A DNA stretch of 29,248 bases, taken from Thermoproteota archaeon (GTDB taxonomy: Archaea > Thermoproteota > Thermoprotei_A > Sulfolobales > Acidilobaceae). Made by a program: the position numbers and the translations under genes. Shown one piece after another: positions 16,785 through 25,184 of the stretch (positions are counted from its first letter, which is position 1; every line of letters begins with the position of its first letter). The stretch covers positions 1 through 29,248 of the forward strand of contig JAADGB010000024.1 of NCBI GenBank assembly GCA_013152575.1, written 5' to 3'. The notes beneath the pieces are model-generated. The model did not search any database. It was given only the letters and a program-made list of their open reading frames with translations, and was not told where the DNA came from.

Positions 16785-16807
16785 GTGGTGTTTGGAAAAT
16801 TATTTCC

Positions 16808-17209
16808 CTAGTATACGTAGGCTAGGAGTACTCCTCCTATCTTCCTCTTTATTGCCTCTTTATGGCTCATAACTCCCTGGCTAGTCGATAGTATGAGTAT
16901 TCCAATGTCTCTGCTCGCTAGGTATTTTCTGAGGCTCTCTGGCATAGCGGTTAGCTCTCTATAGCTGACTGGCATCCTTGGCTTAATCACGTTGGTCTTG
17001 TTTATTCTACCCAGAAGCTGTACCCTGAACTTACCCCACCTTCCGTCGTCAATGTACTCGAACTCGCCGATGTAGCCTTCCTGTTGTAGGACTCTGAGCA
17101 CGGCGGCGATTAGCTTTGATGCGGGCATTATGACTGTCTCCTTCTTACCCCTCATCTCAGCGTTCTGGATGGTTGCTAGAGCGTTTGCTAGTGTGTCCAA
17201 CATGACCAT
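16808..17209 (-). CDS. rps8: Ribosomal protein uS8
   Basis: Small-subunit protein that binds the central domain of 16S rRNA, 133 residues. Family features: LDTLANALATIQNAEMRGK at the N terminus and ILSTSQGVMSHKEA with the conserved ST-GxMTxxEA pattern near the C terminus. ATG 17209 follows a GGTGAG site by 6 nt. It is 12 nt downstream of S14 and is followed by the 117-156 nt gap before L6. Confidence 0.96.
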   Translation of the reverse strand: MVMLDTLANALATIQNAEMRGKKETVIMPASKLIAAVLRVLQQEGYIGEFEYIDDGRWGKFRVQLLGRINKTNVIKPRMPVSYRELTAMPESLRKYLASRDIGILILSTSQGVMSHKEAIKRKIGGVLLAYVY

Positions 17210-17221
17210 TCCCTTCTCACC

Positions 17222-17386
17222 TCACCTGTACTTCTTGAAGCCGAGTAGCGGGGCGATTTCCCTGAAGCATTGTCTGCACAGGTATAATCCGTATTTCTGG
17301 ATTACTGCGTCTCTCGTCCCACACCTCTGGCATCTCTGGGCTCCTCTACCCATGCGTTTGGGTTTGGGCGGTCTTATCTTAGCCAT
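17222..17386 (-). CDS. rps14: Ribosomal protein uS14, zinc-binding form
   Basis: A short gene of 54 codons, beginning MAKIRPPKPKRMGRGAQRC and ending LLGFKKYR. Four cysteines in two pairs, CQRC and CRQC, form the zinc knuckle of archaeal S14. ATG 17386 has a perfect GGAGGTGA site about 7 nt upstream. It sits between L5 and S8, the expected place in the spc-type operon. Confidence 0.96.
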   Translation of the reverse strand: MAKIRPPKPKRMGRGAQRCQRCGTRDAVIQKYGLYLCRQCFREIAPLLGFKKYR

Positions 17387-17401
17387 CCAATCGTCACCTC
17401 C

Positions 17402-17965
17402 CTAGATGAATGTGACTCCGAACATTTGGTTTAATAATACCATTGTTTCCTCCTTCGTGACCCTGTGTCTTAATGGTATGTGCTTCTTACGCATCCTCTT
17501 CCTCCTGACTATGCGGTGGCCGGGCCTCTCAATGGTTATTATGACGTCCATTCCGAGGATACCGACCTCGGGGTCGTACTTTACTCCTGGGATTAGGATG
17601 TGTTCCTCGATTCCAAAGGCTATGTTTCCGAACTCGTCAATACTCTTGGCTTTCAGCCTCTTACCTACAGCTTCGAGAGCCTTCTCTAGGAATTTCAGCG
17701 CCTTCTCCCGTCTCAGTGTGACCATGACTGCTATGTTCTCACCCTTCCTAACTCCAAATGCCCTTATGGTTCTCTTTGCCCTCCTGAATACCGGTTTCTG
17801 ACCTGTTAGCTCCTCAAGTACCTGTGCGGCCTTCTGGAGCCTTTCACCGCTATAGCCTAGGGCTATGTTTACTGTGACCTTTGCAATCCTAGGCTTTCTC
17901 ATGGGATTCTTCTCCCAATCCTCTAGTATCTGGGATACCTTCTCCGGTTCTATTGGTAAGCTCAT
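17402..17965 (-). CDS. rpl5: Ribosomal protein uL5
   Basis: Large-subunit protein contacting 5S rRNA and P-site tRNA, about 187 residues. Typical segments are RKPRIAKVTVNIALG, LTGQKPVFRRAKRTIRAFGV and GILGMDVIITIERPGHRI. ATG 17965 is chosen because it overlaps the S4e stop (ATGA) and has GGAGGGTG about 7 nt upstream; a second ATG at 17971 is possible. Confidence 0.96.
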   Translation of the reverse strand: MSLPIEPEKVSQILEDWEKNPMRKPRIAKVTVNIALGYSGERLQKAAQVLEELTGQKPVFRRAKRTIRAFGVRKGENIAVMVTLRREKALKFLEKALEAVGKRLKAKSIDEFGNIAFGIEEHILIPGVKYDPEVGILGMDVIITIERPGHRIVRRKRMRKKHIPLRHRVTKEETMVLLNQMFGVTFI

Positions 17966-18723
17966 GCCCATGCACCCTCCGGTAGACTTATCACAGGCTT
18001 ATCCCTTCCAATTATGAATACGTATTCAAGGCTTGTCTGGAACCTATTACCATTCTGGTCCTCGATCGTGACTATACTCCTAGTCCTTCCCCAGCCCTTC
18101 TGCAGACCAACTAGTCTTCCTACTCTTCCAACGTTTCTTCCAGCAGTGATTATCGCTAACGTGTCCATCTCGAACTTTATGTGATCCTTAATCTCCTGGT
18201 CTGGCAGGGTTATGAGCAGGGTATCCATTGTCTTGTATACGTCTTCGACAGGATTCCTGGGGTCCTTCACCCTGATCAGTATGTTTCTACCATCGTGGAG
18301 GTTCAATTGTATGTGGCCTCCCGAGACAGTAGTCTTGTTATTGATTCTAACGGGCTTCAGGGAGGCCTCCTCTTTCGGTATCGGGTGGAGCTTGAAGAAC
18401 TTCACGGGGTAGGGGATGAACCTGTATGCCTCCCCAGTATCCACGATCTCGATTACATCAAACAGGCCGACGGGATACTTGTAGTCTTTCCTAACTCTGC
18501 CGTCGATCTTGAAGTGGCCCTCGGCTATTAGCTTCCTTGCCTCGCGACCCGTTTTAGCGTATCCTAGAACGTTTCTCACTATCAATAGTAGTGGAAGACT
18601 GAACTCTGCCGGGTGAGGCCCTGGCCTGGGCTTCACGGTCCACTTATACTCCTTTCTGAGTATAGGCCAGAACCTCGGGGCTGCTAGAGCCTTTAGCCTC
18701 CTTTGTCCTCCCATTCTAGCCAT
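17962..18723 (-). CDS. rps4e: Ribosomal protein eS4
   Basis: An archaeal/eukaryotic small-subunit protein, 253 residues. It shows an S4-type RNA-binding segment (VLGYAKTGREARKLIAEGHF, then DGRVRKDYKYPVGLFDV), a central S4e domain and a C-terminal KOW motif (TAGRNVGRVGRLVGL). Its start ATG overlaps the L24 stop (TAATG), and its stop overlaps the L5 start. Confidence 0.97.
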   Translation of the reverse strand: MARMGGQRRLKALAAPRFWPILRKEYKWTVKPRPGPHPAEFSLPLLLIVRNVLGYAKTGREARKLIAEGHFKIDGRVRKDYKYPVGLFDVIEIVDTGEAYRFIPYPVKFFKLHPIPKEEASLKPVRINNKTTVSGGHIQLNLHDGRNILIRVKDPRNPVEDVYKTMDTLLITLPDQEIKDHIKFEMDTLAIITAGRNVGRVGRLVGLQKGWGRTRSIVTIEDQNGNRFQTSLEYVFIIGRDKPVISLPEGAWA

Positions 18724-19136
18724 TACTCTTCACCCTCGCTTGCTTCCTCCTCTTCCTCCTCCTCAACCGGACGAGCTCTCCTCTCAATTATCTTCTTACG
18801 CCAATCATCAAGCTTCAAGTCAATAATCTCGACCTTGGAGGGATGTATGGGCCTGAAGACCGGGGTCTTATCAGCCTTCTCTATAACGACTCCATCAATG
18901 AATATCCTATACCTCCTAAGGTCTACTCTCACTACTTCGCCTTCAGTACCCCGGAAGTCTCCTCTCACAACCCTAACCTTGTCTCCCTTCCTGACCGGTA
19001 GTCTCTTTACACCATACTTTTCGCGTAGCTCTTTACTCAGTGGTGCAGTCATTAGCTTCTGCCTCTTATGGAGTGGAGCGTTGAAGTAGGCCTTCCTCTG
19101 CTTCTTGGGCTGCTTGCTTAAGGTTAACCTAGCCAT
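18723..19136 (-). CDS. rpl24: Ribosomal protein uL24
   Basis: Large-subunit assembly protein with an archaeal-length core and the KOW motif VRKGDKVRVVRGDFRGTEG. The C terminus is a long acidic tail rich in glutamate. ATG 19136 is preferred: GAGGTGA lies 6 nt upstream, while the ATG at 19142 directly touches that site. It overlaps S4e by one base. Confidence 0.96.
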   Translation of the reverse strand: MARLTLSKQPKKQRKAYFNAPLHKRQKLMTAPLSKELREKYGVKRLPVRKGDKVRVVRGDFRGTEGEVVRVDLRRYRIFIDGVVIEKADKTPVFRPIHPSKVEIIDLKLDDWRKKIIERRARPVEEEEEEEASEGEE

Positions 19137-19147
19137 CGCCATTCACC

Positions 19148-19567
19148 TCATATTATAATCGTCGCTAGCTTAGCGATTCTTGGCCATCTAACAGCTGCTT
19201 CCTTAGCTACAGGTCCTCTGATCTCGCTACCCCTCGGTGTACCGTCCTGCGATACTATGACTACAGCGTTGTCCTCGAATGAGACCCATGTTCCATCTGG
19301 TCTCCTGAAGGGACGGCGCTGCCTCACTATTACGGCGTATGTGACTTGCCTCCTCATCTGCGGTGTACCCTTCTTTACGGTTACGACTACTAAGTCTCCG
19401 ACGCCAGCGAATGGTAGTCTTCTTACACGCGTCTTGATTCCTGGCACGTTGATTATCATGACTTCTCTCGCACCGCTGTTATCCGCTACCTTCACGTAGC
19501 TCCCAACTTGGAGTCCAGTGTTGACTCCCGTCCTTGAGAGCACGGCCCCGTACTTTTTCTTAGGCAC
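19148..19567 (-). CDS. rpl14: Ribosomal protein uL14
   Basis: Large-subunit protein at the subunit interface, 139 residues. The family core is clear: VGSYVKVADNSGAREVMII, then GDLVVVTVKKGTPQMR, SFEDNAVVIV and GSEIRGPVAKEA. The start is GTG 19567, with a GGAGGT site upstream. No unusual features. Confidence 0.97.
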   Translation of the reverse strand: MPKKKYGAVLSRTGVNTGLQVGSYVKVADNSGAREVMIINVPGIKTRVRRLPFAGVGDLVVVTVKKGTPQMRRQVTYAVIVRQRRPFRRPDGTWVSFEDNAVVIVSQDGTPRGSEIRGPVAKEAAVRWPRIAKLATIII

Positions 19568-19604
19568 CTTCTACCTCCCTCCGAATATTGCAGTCAAGTG
19601 GGGT

Positions 19605-19952
19605 TTAACTAGACTTCTTTATTCCAAGTACGACGAATTTGACGGTTTTTGATATCGGCCTCGTCTCTCCAATAACCACTCTGTCGCCGGGGTTTATCGA
19701 TATACAGTCGGGTAGATGGGCGTGTATCTTCTTGCTTCTCCTAGCGTATCTCTTGTATTTTGGATCGTAGTACAGGTACTCGTGCCGGATTACTGCCATC
19801 CTCTTGGCCCTAACCTTAACGACAGTTCCCTCTAGGAGTATACCTCTAACCCTCAAGCTGCCGTGCCATGGACAGTTGGGGTCTTCGCATTCTCTCTCGG
19901 GTGGGTCTACTCCAGGTATCTTCAGCGCCTTTACAGGCTTAGGTGCAGGCAT
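19605..19952 (-). CDS. rps17: Ribosomal protein uS17
   Basis: Small-subunit protein with an OB fold, 115 residues, as in archaea. The N-terminal extension includes CEDPNCPWHG, which can bind metal in archaeal S17. The core shows GTVVKVRAKRMAVIRHEY and a C-terminal GDRVVIGETRPISKTVKFVV. ATG 19952 follows a GGGAGGT site. It is 5 nt from the Rpp29 stop. Confidence 0.97.
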   Translation of the reverse strand: MPAPKPVKALKIPGVDPPERECEDPNCPWHGSLRVRGILLEGTVVKVRAKRMAVIRHEYLYYDPKYKRYARRSKKIHAHLPDCISINPGDRVVIGETRPISKTVKFVVLGIKKSS

Positions 19953-19957
19953 CTTTC

Positions 19958-20239
19958 TTACCTCCCCCTCACTATTCTCCGTGCCCTTTCTGGAGGGGAA
20001 GCCAATATATGGTCTCCCCTCACTATCGTGGTCTTTCCGCCTGGTAAGGTAACTCGGAATAAACCCCCGGATTTAAGTATTACCAACGTTTTCCGACCAG
20101 TATCAACGTGTAAAGTATTCCTAGTCTCCCAGATGATCCTTCCCTTTACCCCGATGAGCCCGGGGTCGGGGTGATTTAGGACCTCGACTTGTAAACCTAT
20201 TAATTCATGGAAAATAATGTTTTTAGGAGTTATCTTCAA
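19958..20239 (-). CDS. rnp1: RNase P protein component 1 (Rpp29/Pop4)
   Basis: Protein subunit of archaeal RNase P, 93 residues, which binds the specificity side of the RNase P RNA together with Rpp21. The Sm-like barrel segments are NIIFHELIGLQVEVLNHPDP, GVKGRIIWETRNTLHVDT and TIVRGDHILASPPERA. It lies between L29 and S17, its conserved position in archaeal ribosomal operons. The start is TTG 20239; no ATG or GTG sits in frame near the conserved N terminus. The RNA partner is encoded 16 kb away in the same window. Confidence 0.94.
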   Translation of the reverse strand: MKITPKNIIFHELIGLQVEVLNHPDPGLIGVKGRIIWETRNTLHVDTGRKTLVILKSGGLFRVTLPGGKTTIVRGDHILASPPERARRIVRGR

Positions 20240-20252
20240 GACTCAACAAACC

Positions 20253-20453
20253 CTACTCCTTCTCTTTTAGGATTGTGAGTATCCGGGCTATGTTGCGCTT
20301 CAACTCCCTTAGCCGCCCGGGGTTCTCCAATACACCCACGGCGGCCTTGTGCCTCAACACTATCAGCTCGGTTCTAAACTCTCTTAACAGCTCCAATAGC
20401 TCCTCCTTACTCTTCTCTCTCAGTTCCTGTGCTGAAACCTTATGCTTCGCCAC
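20253..20453 (-). CDS. rpl29: Ribosomal protein uL29
   Basis: Small helical large-subunit protein near the exit tunnel, 66 residues. It has the two-helix hairpin pattern: VSAQELREKSKEELLELLRE and NPGRLRELKRNIARILTI. The start is GTG 20453, with GGAGGAAG upstream, and it overlaps the S3 coding end by 14 nt. Confidence 0.96.
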   Translation of the reverse strand: MAKHKVSAQELREKSKEELLELLREFRTELIVLRHKAAVGVLENPGRLRELKRNIARILTILKEKE

Positions 20454-21147
20454 CTTCCTCCACCTCCTCGATTAACTCTTCAAGCTCTGATGGCAGTTCT
20501 CCCTCTTCCTCTTCTCCTCTCAGCTGGAGGAGTAGGTCTCTCACCTCTTCCTCCTCCTTTATCCTAATGTAGTCAGCGGGCTTCCCAGGCCTAGCTATCA
20601 CAACCTTGACTCCTATCACTCCCTTTGGAAGCTTCGCGTGGGCGACCGCCCTGTCCACGAGGACGTCAACGTTATGGCCTGACTTGTAGACTTTGCCTAC
20701 AGTGTATTTCTCGAACCTCGCCCTCTCGCTGGTGAGCTTACCGCTAATCGTGATCTCCACGCCTATAGCTCCATTGGCCATTATCCTCCTTAACGCGGCG
20801 AATGCCACCCTCCTGAAGTGGAATCCTCTCTCAATGTTCCTAGCTATCCTGAAGGCCTGTACCCTCGCGTCTAACTCCGGGTTCTCTGGCTCGCTCACAG
20901 TAATCTGTACTCCCTCGAAGCCGAATACCGTCTGGAATATGTTGTGGAGCCTCCTGATAGTCGAGCCTCTCCTCCCTATGATTAGAGCTGGCCTCTCAGC
21001 ATAGATGTGTATCCTTGTTCCAAGACCGGACTGGGTTACTATGACGCCACTATAACCAGCCTCGTAGAAGTTCTGGGCGAGGTACTCGTCGACACGGGCC
21101 CTTATGAGGCCCTGCTGGAGGAATACCCTATGTGTCCTGGTAACCAT
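20440..21147 (-). CDS. rps3: Ribosomal protein uS3
   Basis: Small-subunit protein at the mRNA entry site, 235 residues. The N-terminal KH type II domain contains IIGRRGSTIRRL. The S3 C-terminal domain contains FRRVAFAALRRIMANGAIGV and PKGVIGVKVVIARPGKPADY. The protein ends in a long acidic tail. ATG 21147 begins 5 nt after the L22 stop. Confidence 0.97.
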   Translation of the reverse strand: MVTRTHRVFLQQGLIRARVDEYLAQNFYEAGYSGVIVTQSGLGTRIHIYAERPALIIGRRGSTIRRLHNIFQTVFGFEGVQITVSEPENPELDARVQAFRIARNIERGFHFRRVAFAALRRIMANGAIGVEITISGKLTSERARFEKYTVGKVYKSGHNVDVLVDRAVAHAKLPKGVIGVKVVIARPGKPADYIRIKEEEEVRDLLLQLRGEEEEGELPSELEELIEEVEEGGEA

Positions 21148-21151
21148 CTCT

Positions 21152-21625
21152 CTAATCCACCTCCTCTACAATTATCTCTACATGACTATGTACTCTGTTC
21201 TTGGGTGTGGCCCTGCCATAGGCTCGGGGCATCCACCTCTTCAGGACCAGGCCCTTATGGGCCGCGACATGGATTATCTTGAGCCTCTCGATGTCGAGCT
21301 GTTTCTGAGCAGCATTATTCTCTACATTGTCGAGTAGCTTCAACATGTATTTGGCGGCCTTAACAGGATACCTGCCTATCGGCCAGCCCCATTTGTCCGC
21401 GAGTCCTCTCCTGTGCGCCTGCTTTCCATGAGCCCTCCTGAAGGGCACAGGCTCCTTCAGCTCGATAACTCTTCGAAGGAACTTCTTGGCTTGATCGACC
21501 CTCATCCCCTTGATGGCCTCTGCTACCTCTCTCATTATCTTTGGATGGACAGGTACATCCCATATCATAGCCTTTGCAATCCTGCTCTCATCCCTCAGCT
21601 TAACACTGTACTTCCATCTCGGCAC
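21152..21625 (-). CDS. rpl22: Ribosomal protein uL22
   Basis: Large-subunit protein lining the exit tunnel, 157 residues, archaeal length. Family features are AKAMIWDVPVHPKIMREVAE, a tunnel-loop region with RRGLADKWGWPIGRYPVKAA and the C-terminal YGRATPKNRVHSHVEIIV. The start is GTG 21625, with GAGGTGG upstream. It is 14 nt after S19. Confidence 0.97.
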   Translation of the reverse strand: MPRWKYSVKLRDESRIAKAMIWDVPVHPKIMREVAEAIKGMRVDQAKKFLRRVIELKEPVPFRRAHGKQAHRRGLADKWGWPIGRYPVKAAKYMLKLLDNVENNAAQKQLDIERLKIIHVAAHKGLVLKRWMPRAYGRATPKNRVHSHVEIIVEEVD

Positions 21626-21639
21626 TACCTACCACCTCA

Positions 21640-22083
21640 CTACTTGCCTATGTGGAGGCTGCTCCTCGTAGCCTTCAGTCCAGGCTCTCCGTGTGTGACT
21701 ATCTTTGTCGTATGGCTGAACTCTCCCAGGTAGTGGCCTATCATCTCTGGAACGATCCTAACAGGGATGAACTCCTTACCGTTATAGACAGCAATGGTAT
21801 AGCCAACCATCTCGGGCAGGATTATCATATCTCTTACATGGGTCTTAATGACTGGAGGCCTCTTACCCTTCTTCCAGGCCTCTACTACTTTCGGCCTCAG
21901 CTTACGTATCTTCAATAGCAGCTTCTTCTGAGCAGGCGTGAAACCGCGAAGGAGACTCCTCCTCTGCCTAGCTGGTAGAAGCTTCACTAGCTCGTCTAGA
22001 GGCATCTCCAGCAGTTCCTCTAGCTTCTTCCCTCTGTACCTGAACCTCGACCATTCTGGCGGGAACTCTATGTCTTTAGCCAC
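21640..22083 (-). CDS. rps19: Ribosomal protein uS19
   Basis: Small-subunit head protein, 147 residues, and the first gene of this ribosomal operon. Typical archaeal features are FRYRGKKLEELLEMPLDE, KTHVRDMIILPEMVG and the C-terminal GHYLGEFSHTTKIVTHGEPG. The start is GTG 22083. Normally L2 and L23 precede S19 in archaea; here a promoter and an unrelated VWA gene precede it. Confidence 0.97.
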   Translation of the reverse strand: MAKDIEFPPEWSRFRYRGKKLEELLEMPLDELVKLLPARQRRSLLRGFTPAQKKLLLKIRKLRPKVVEAWKKGKRPPVIKTHVRDMIILPEMVGYTIAVYNGKEFIPVRIVPEMIGHYLGEFSHTTKIVTHGEPGLKATRSSLHIGK

Positions 22084-22118
22084 CCTTGTAACCCCCCAAT
22101 AGCGCGAGCACTGCCGGC

Positions 22119-22124
22119 TTTATA
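22119..22124 (-). promoter_or_regulatory. Promoter of the S19-led ribosomal operon
   Basis: TATAAA on the minus strand, preceded by GACC, is centred near 22121 in the 94-nt gap before S19. It predicts transcription from about 22096, only 13 nt before the GTG start. It marks S19 as the operon head. Confidence 0.55.
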
Positions 22125-22177
22125 GGTCTTCTCCCCAGACTCATAGGAGCTTGCATTCGAGTTTTAATACGATTCCC

Positions 22178-24181
22178 TCAGCTCCTGAGGAGTATCCTCA
22201 GTAGGTGCTGGGCGGCCTTCCTGGGTGTAGATGCAAGGATTACCTTGCCACCGCTCTCCTCTACGAGACGCCTCGTGTATTCATCATGGCTCTTCGGGAC
22301 TATGAACACGATCCTCTTACCAGACCTGACTAGAGCGTGGACTACGGTGTCCACTGGCTCATCTATAACAGTCTGCCGCAGATCCGTAATCACAACTATC
22401 TTCTTAACACCGGGTATCGACGCTTCCCTTAACGCCTTCGATATGTTGGTGTATCCCTTGAACTCCGCCTCAAATAGAGCCCGGACGAACTCCCTCTTAG
22501 TGAAGGGTCCCTCGTAGACCCTTGTGTAGTGGCTGAACATTACTAGCCTCTGGAGATGTCTTGGGAAGAGGCTCGCCACAGCCAATGCCCAAGTAGAGTA
22601 CTCCACCATTGACCCGCTAACGTCGAGGGCAAGCGTTAACCTAGCGGTCCTCCTCCTCTTCATGTAGACTATTGGTTGGGGAGAGTGCCTGATAGTTCCA
22701 TAGATGCTACGCCTCACATCAATACGGCCTGGAGGCGTGTGTGTATGGTACCTCTCTCGTAGGAGTCTGAGCCCCTCCCTGGTGGAGAGCCTGTTCAGTA
22801 TCTGTTCAGCCGCGTATAGTATGATCTTCTGCCACTCTGGCGATGACCTACCATATATGTCCTTGAGGAGTCTCAGCTTCGCAGTATAATCCAATCCACG
22901 CAGTGCATCTCCTATGAGGTGGGGGTCGGCGGCTTCATCGAGCGAGGAAACGAGCCTCACAATAGCCGAGGCTTCATGTATCATGGACAAGATGCTTGAC
23001 TCATCCACAATGTTAGAGGACCGGGTCCCCCTACTACCCTCACTGATTGATTGGAGCTTGGCCATTGCCCTATCAATGTAGTACTTGGCCATATCCGCGC
23101 GGCCCTCTTCACGCGTCTGAGCGTACTTCAACGCCTCCCTAACGCCCTTCGCAGCCTCAACCGCGGCCTCCAGTAGAGGGTCCCTCAACTTCCTGATGGA
23201 GTTCTTACCTAGAGCCCAGAAGAGCCTGGGGTTAACGCTCTGCAATACTCTAGTAGCCTCCTCTCCTGTCAGTGAATTCATCTTCTTCGATAGCAGTCTT
23301 CCCCCAGTCTCTGGATCCAGGGTGTTAGCTAATTCGACTATGTCGTCGGCGCTTAGCTTCTCTGGGTCAAGCTTAGAGTAACTCGCCAGCTTCCTCCTAA
23401 GTATCGGTGTGAAGAACCCGGCTTCCTCAAGCAACTCTGCAACTTCATCAGGCCTGTTCACCCTCTCTCCCGCATTTATACGGCGGGCGAATTCCTCGGC
23501 GACCAGCTCGCGGGTAAGCTTGTCATGCTTCTTCCTAGCAGCGGCTGCTAGATTGAGGAGCGTTCGCTCACTGAGCTTCTCCAACTGTCTAGTATCAGGC
23601 CTTAACCCTGCCTCTACAGCTGTTAGGAGATCGTCCCAGTTCTTCCTCATCATAGCCTTAGACGCTTGATCTAGGCTCTCATACCCGTCTCTCGCAATAG
23701 ACCAGGCGAGCTTCTCCAGCTCATGTAATGGGAGGATCCTCTCGTTCCCCGGCTTACCCCTTATGGCTCCAATGTTGCGTAGCTTGGTGTAGGAGGCGAG
23801 CGCTAGCCTCCTCTCCTTCCCACTCTTCCTCCGGGTGATTTTCTTCCTTGATACCCTGTCGCCTGGCTTAGCCCCCATTGCCTCCATAGCAGCCCTAATC
23901 TCCCTAGTTATCCTCTCAGCCCTCTCCCTAACTCCTCTACCAGCCAGCTCTTTAGCAATGAGATCCTCGAGGAGGTCCAGGGGGACCCTTATCGTTGTAA
24001 ATGACGCGGCAAGTATCGATGCAAGGTCACTCCTGGTGAGGGACCCGGTGAGGGCTCGGTAGGATTCTGCCAGTTCAGCGGCCTTGACGAGTTCAGCGGT
24101 TGAAACCCGTTTGCCAGCCTCTCTAAGCTTTAATCCTACTCCAAGGATCACGTTGACTAACTCCTCGGAGGAGATCGTCAA
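22178..24181 (-). CDS. Large VWA-domain protein paired with MoxR ATPase
   Basis: A 667-residue protein. Residues 1-500 are mostly charged helices with no domain I recognise. The C-terminal 150 residues are a von Willebrand A domain with a complete MIDAS: DVSGS at 520-524, Thr578 in GYTNIS and Asp600 in VITDLR, so it should bind a divalent ion and a partner protein. The layout resembles ViaA/CoxE-type partners of MoxR ATPases. The start is TTG 24181, overlapping the MoxR stop (TTGA), so the two proteins are translationally coupled. The pair probably acts as a chaperone-like or cofactor-inserting complex. The target is unknown, and the length exceeds typical ViaA (about 480). Confidence 0.85.
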   Translation of the reverse strand: MTISSEELVNVILGVGLKLREAGKRVSTAELVKAAELAESYRALTGSLTRSDLASILAASFTTIRVPLDLLEDLIAKELAGRGVRERAERITREIRAAMEAMGAKPGDRVSRKKITRRKSGKERRLALASYTKLRNIGAIRGKPGNERILPLHELEKLAWSIARDGYESLDQASKAMMRKNWDDLLTAVEAGLRPDTRQLEKLSERTLLNLAAAARKKHDKLTRELVAEEFARRINAGERVNRPDEVAELLEEAGFFTPILRRKLASYSKLDPEKLSADDIVELANTLDPETGGRLLSKKMNSLTGEEATRVLQSVNPRLFWALGKNSIRKLRDPLLEAAVEAAKGVREALKYAQTREEGRADMAKYYIDRAMAKLQSISEGSRGTRSSNIVDESSILSMIHEASAIVRLVSSLDEAADPHLIGDALRGLDYTAKLRLLKDIYGRSSPEWQKIILYAAEQILNRLSTREGLRLLRERYHTHTPPGRIDVRRSIYGTIRHSPQPIVYMKRRRTARLTLALDVSGSMVEYSTWALAVASLFPRHLQRLVMFSHYTRVYEGPFTKREFVRALFEAEFKGYTNISKALREASIPGVKKIVVITDLRQTVIDEPVDTVVHALVRSGKRIVFIVPKSHDEYTRRLVEESGGKVILASTPRKAAQHLLRILLRS

Positions 24182-25116
24182 GGCTCGACACCAAAATGCT
24201 TGCTAACTACCTCCCTCACCTCGTCCTCATCCTCTACCCTCTTAGCAAGTACGGGCATGCTTGTCTCTACAACATCGTTTATGCTTACAACATCTGAGCC
24301 CCTTAAGCGTGCTAGTTCCTGGGCCATTCTAGCCCAAAGCACTGCCTCGGCTGTGCCTGGCTTGTGCTGTATCCCGGTCTTCCTGAGAGCGTTGATGGTA
24401 TCGAGGATCATGTTTGTTATATTGGTGGGGATCCTCGGCCTTGACCCGGCTCTCAGACGTATTATCTTAGCCTCAACATCCCTTGGTGGATAGTTGAAGT
24501 CTACCCTGACTACCCTCCTCAGGAAGGCGTCGCTCAGCTCGTTCTGAGCGATATCTTCCGGGTTGCTAGTGAATATGATTTGGAAGCCATAGCCTCTGGC
24601 CTTGAACATCCTCCTAAGCTCGGGTACGATTATCCTCCTCTTATCGGATATGTCTAGGAGGAGGTTCTGGAAATCCTCGTTACTCCGCCTTATCTCGTCC
24701 ACTAGCACCCCGGTATCAAGTATTATAGCTGCTAGTAGGGGTCTCGGTATGAAGCTCTCCTCGTTGAAGCCCTTCCTGAGCGCCATGATGGGGTGGAAGT
24801 CGCCTATGACCTTATACTCGTCATAGTTCTCACTGCATGGTAGTATGAATGGCCTCTTACCGCTCCAGAGCTCTAGGAGGGCCTCGCCGACCTCCGTCTT
24901 ACCAGTACCCGGGGGTCCCTCGAAGAGGACTGGTCTGGAGGCCATGAAGGCGGCGAAGGTTACGGCTACTATCCGCTTGTCCACGACGAGCTTATACCTC
25001 TTCTCGAGTAGCTCGACTGCCCTGAAGGGGTCCCTCACTGGCTGGGTTAGGTCGCTCTTGACCGCTTCCCCGTATATTTCATGTACTAGCCTCTCGATGG
25101 CACTAGCCTCTTGCAT
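24178..25116 (-). CDS. MoxR family AAA+ ATPase
   Basis: A 312-residue AAA+ ATPase. Walker A is GPPGTGKT (67-74), Walker B is VLVDEI (about 137-142), sensor 1 is IIFTSNPED (180-188) and the arginine finger is near LSDAFLRR (Arg200). A C-terminal lid follows. MoxR proteins form hexamers and work with VWA partners to remodel or activate target enzymes. ATG 25116 follows a GAGAGGGG site by 10 nt. It overlaps the VWA gene by 4 nt and lies 68 nt after the Cas4-like gene on the same strand. No obvious target enzyme such as a dehydrogenase or chelatase lies next to it. Confidence 0.92.
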   Translation of the reverse strand: MQEASAIERLVHEIYGEAVKSDLTQPVRDPFRAVELLEKRYKLVVDKRIVAVTFAAFMASRPVLFEGPPGTGKTEVGEALLELWSGKRPFILPCSENYDEYKVIGDFHPIMALRKGFNEESFIPRPLLAAIILDTGVLVDEIRRSNEDFQNLLLDISDKRRIIVPELRRMFKARGYGFQIIFTSNPEDIAQNELSDAFLRRVVRVDFNYPPRDVEAKIIRLRAGSRPRIPTNITNMILDTINALRKTGIQHKPGTAEAVLWARMAQELARLRGSDVVSINDVVETSMPVLAKRVEDEDEVREVVSKHFGVEP

Positions 25117-25184
25117 CTCGAATTAGCCCCTCTCCAGAATCACTGTAAGGGTTCATGTAGGCCTAATTACGGGCTTGGTTGGTG

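Noticed and set aside
22084..22177. Terminator between the VWA gene and S19
   Set aside because: No clear T-run follows the VWA stop on the minus strand. Only the S19 promoter can be supported in this gap.
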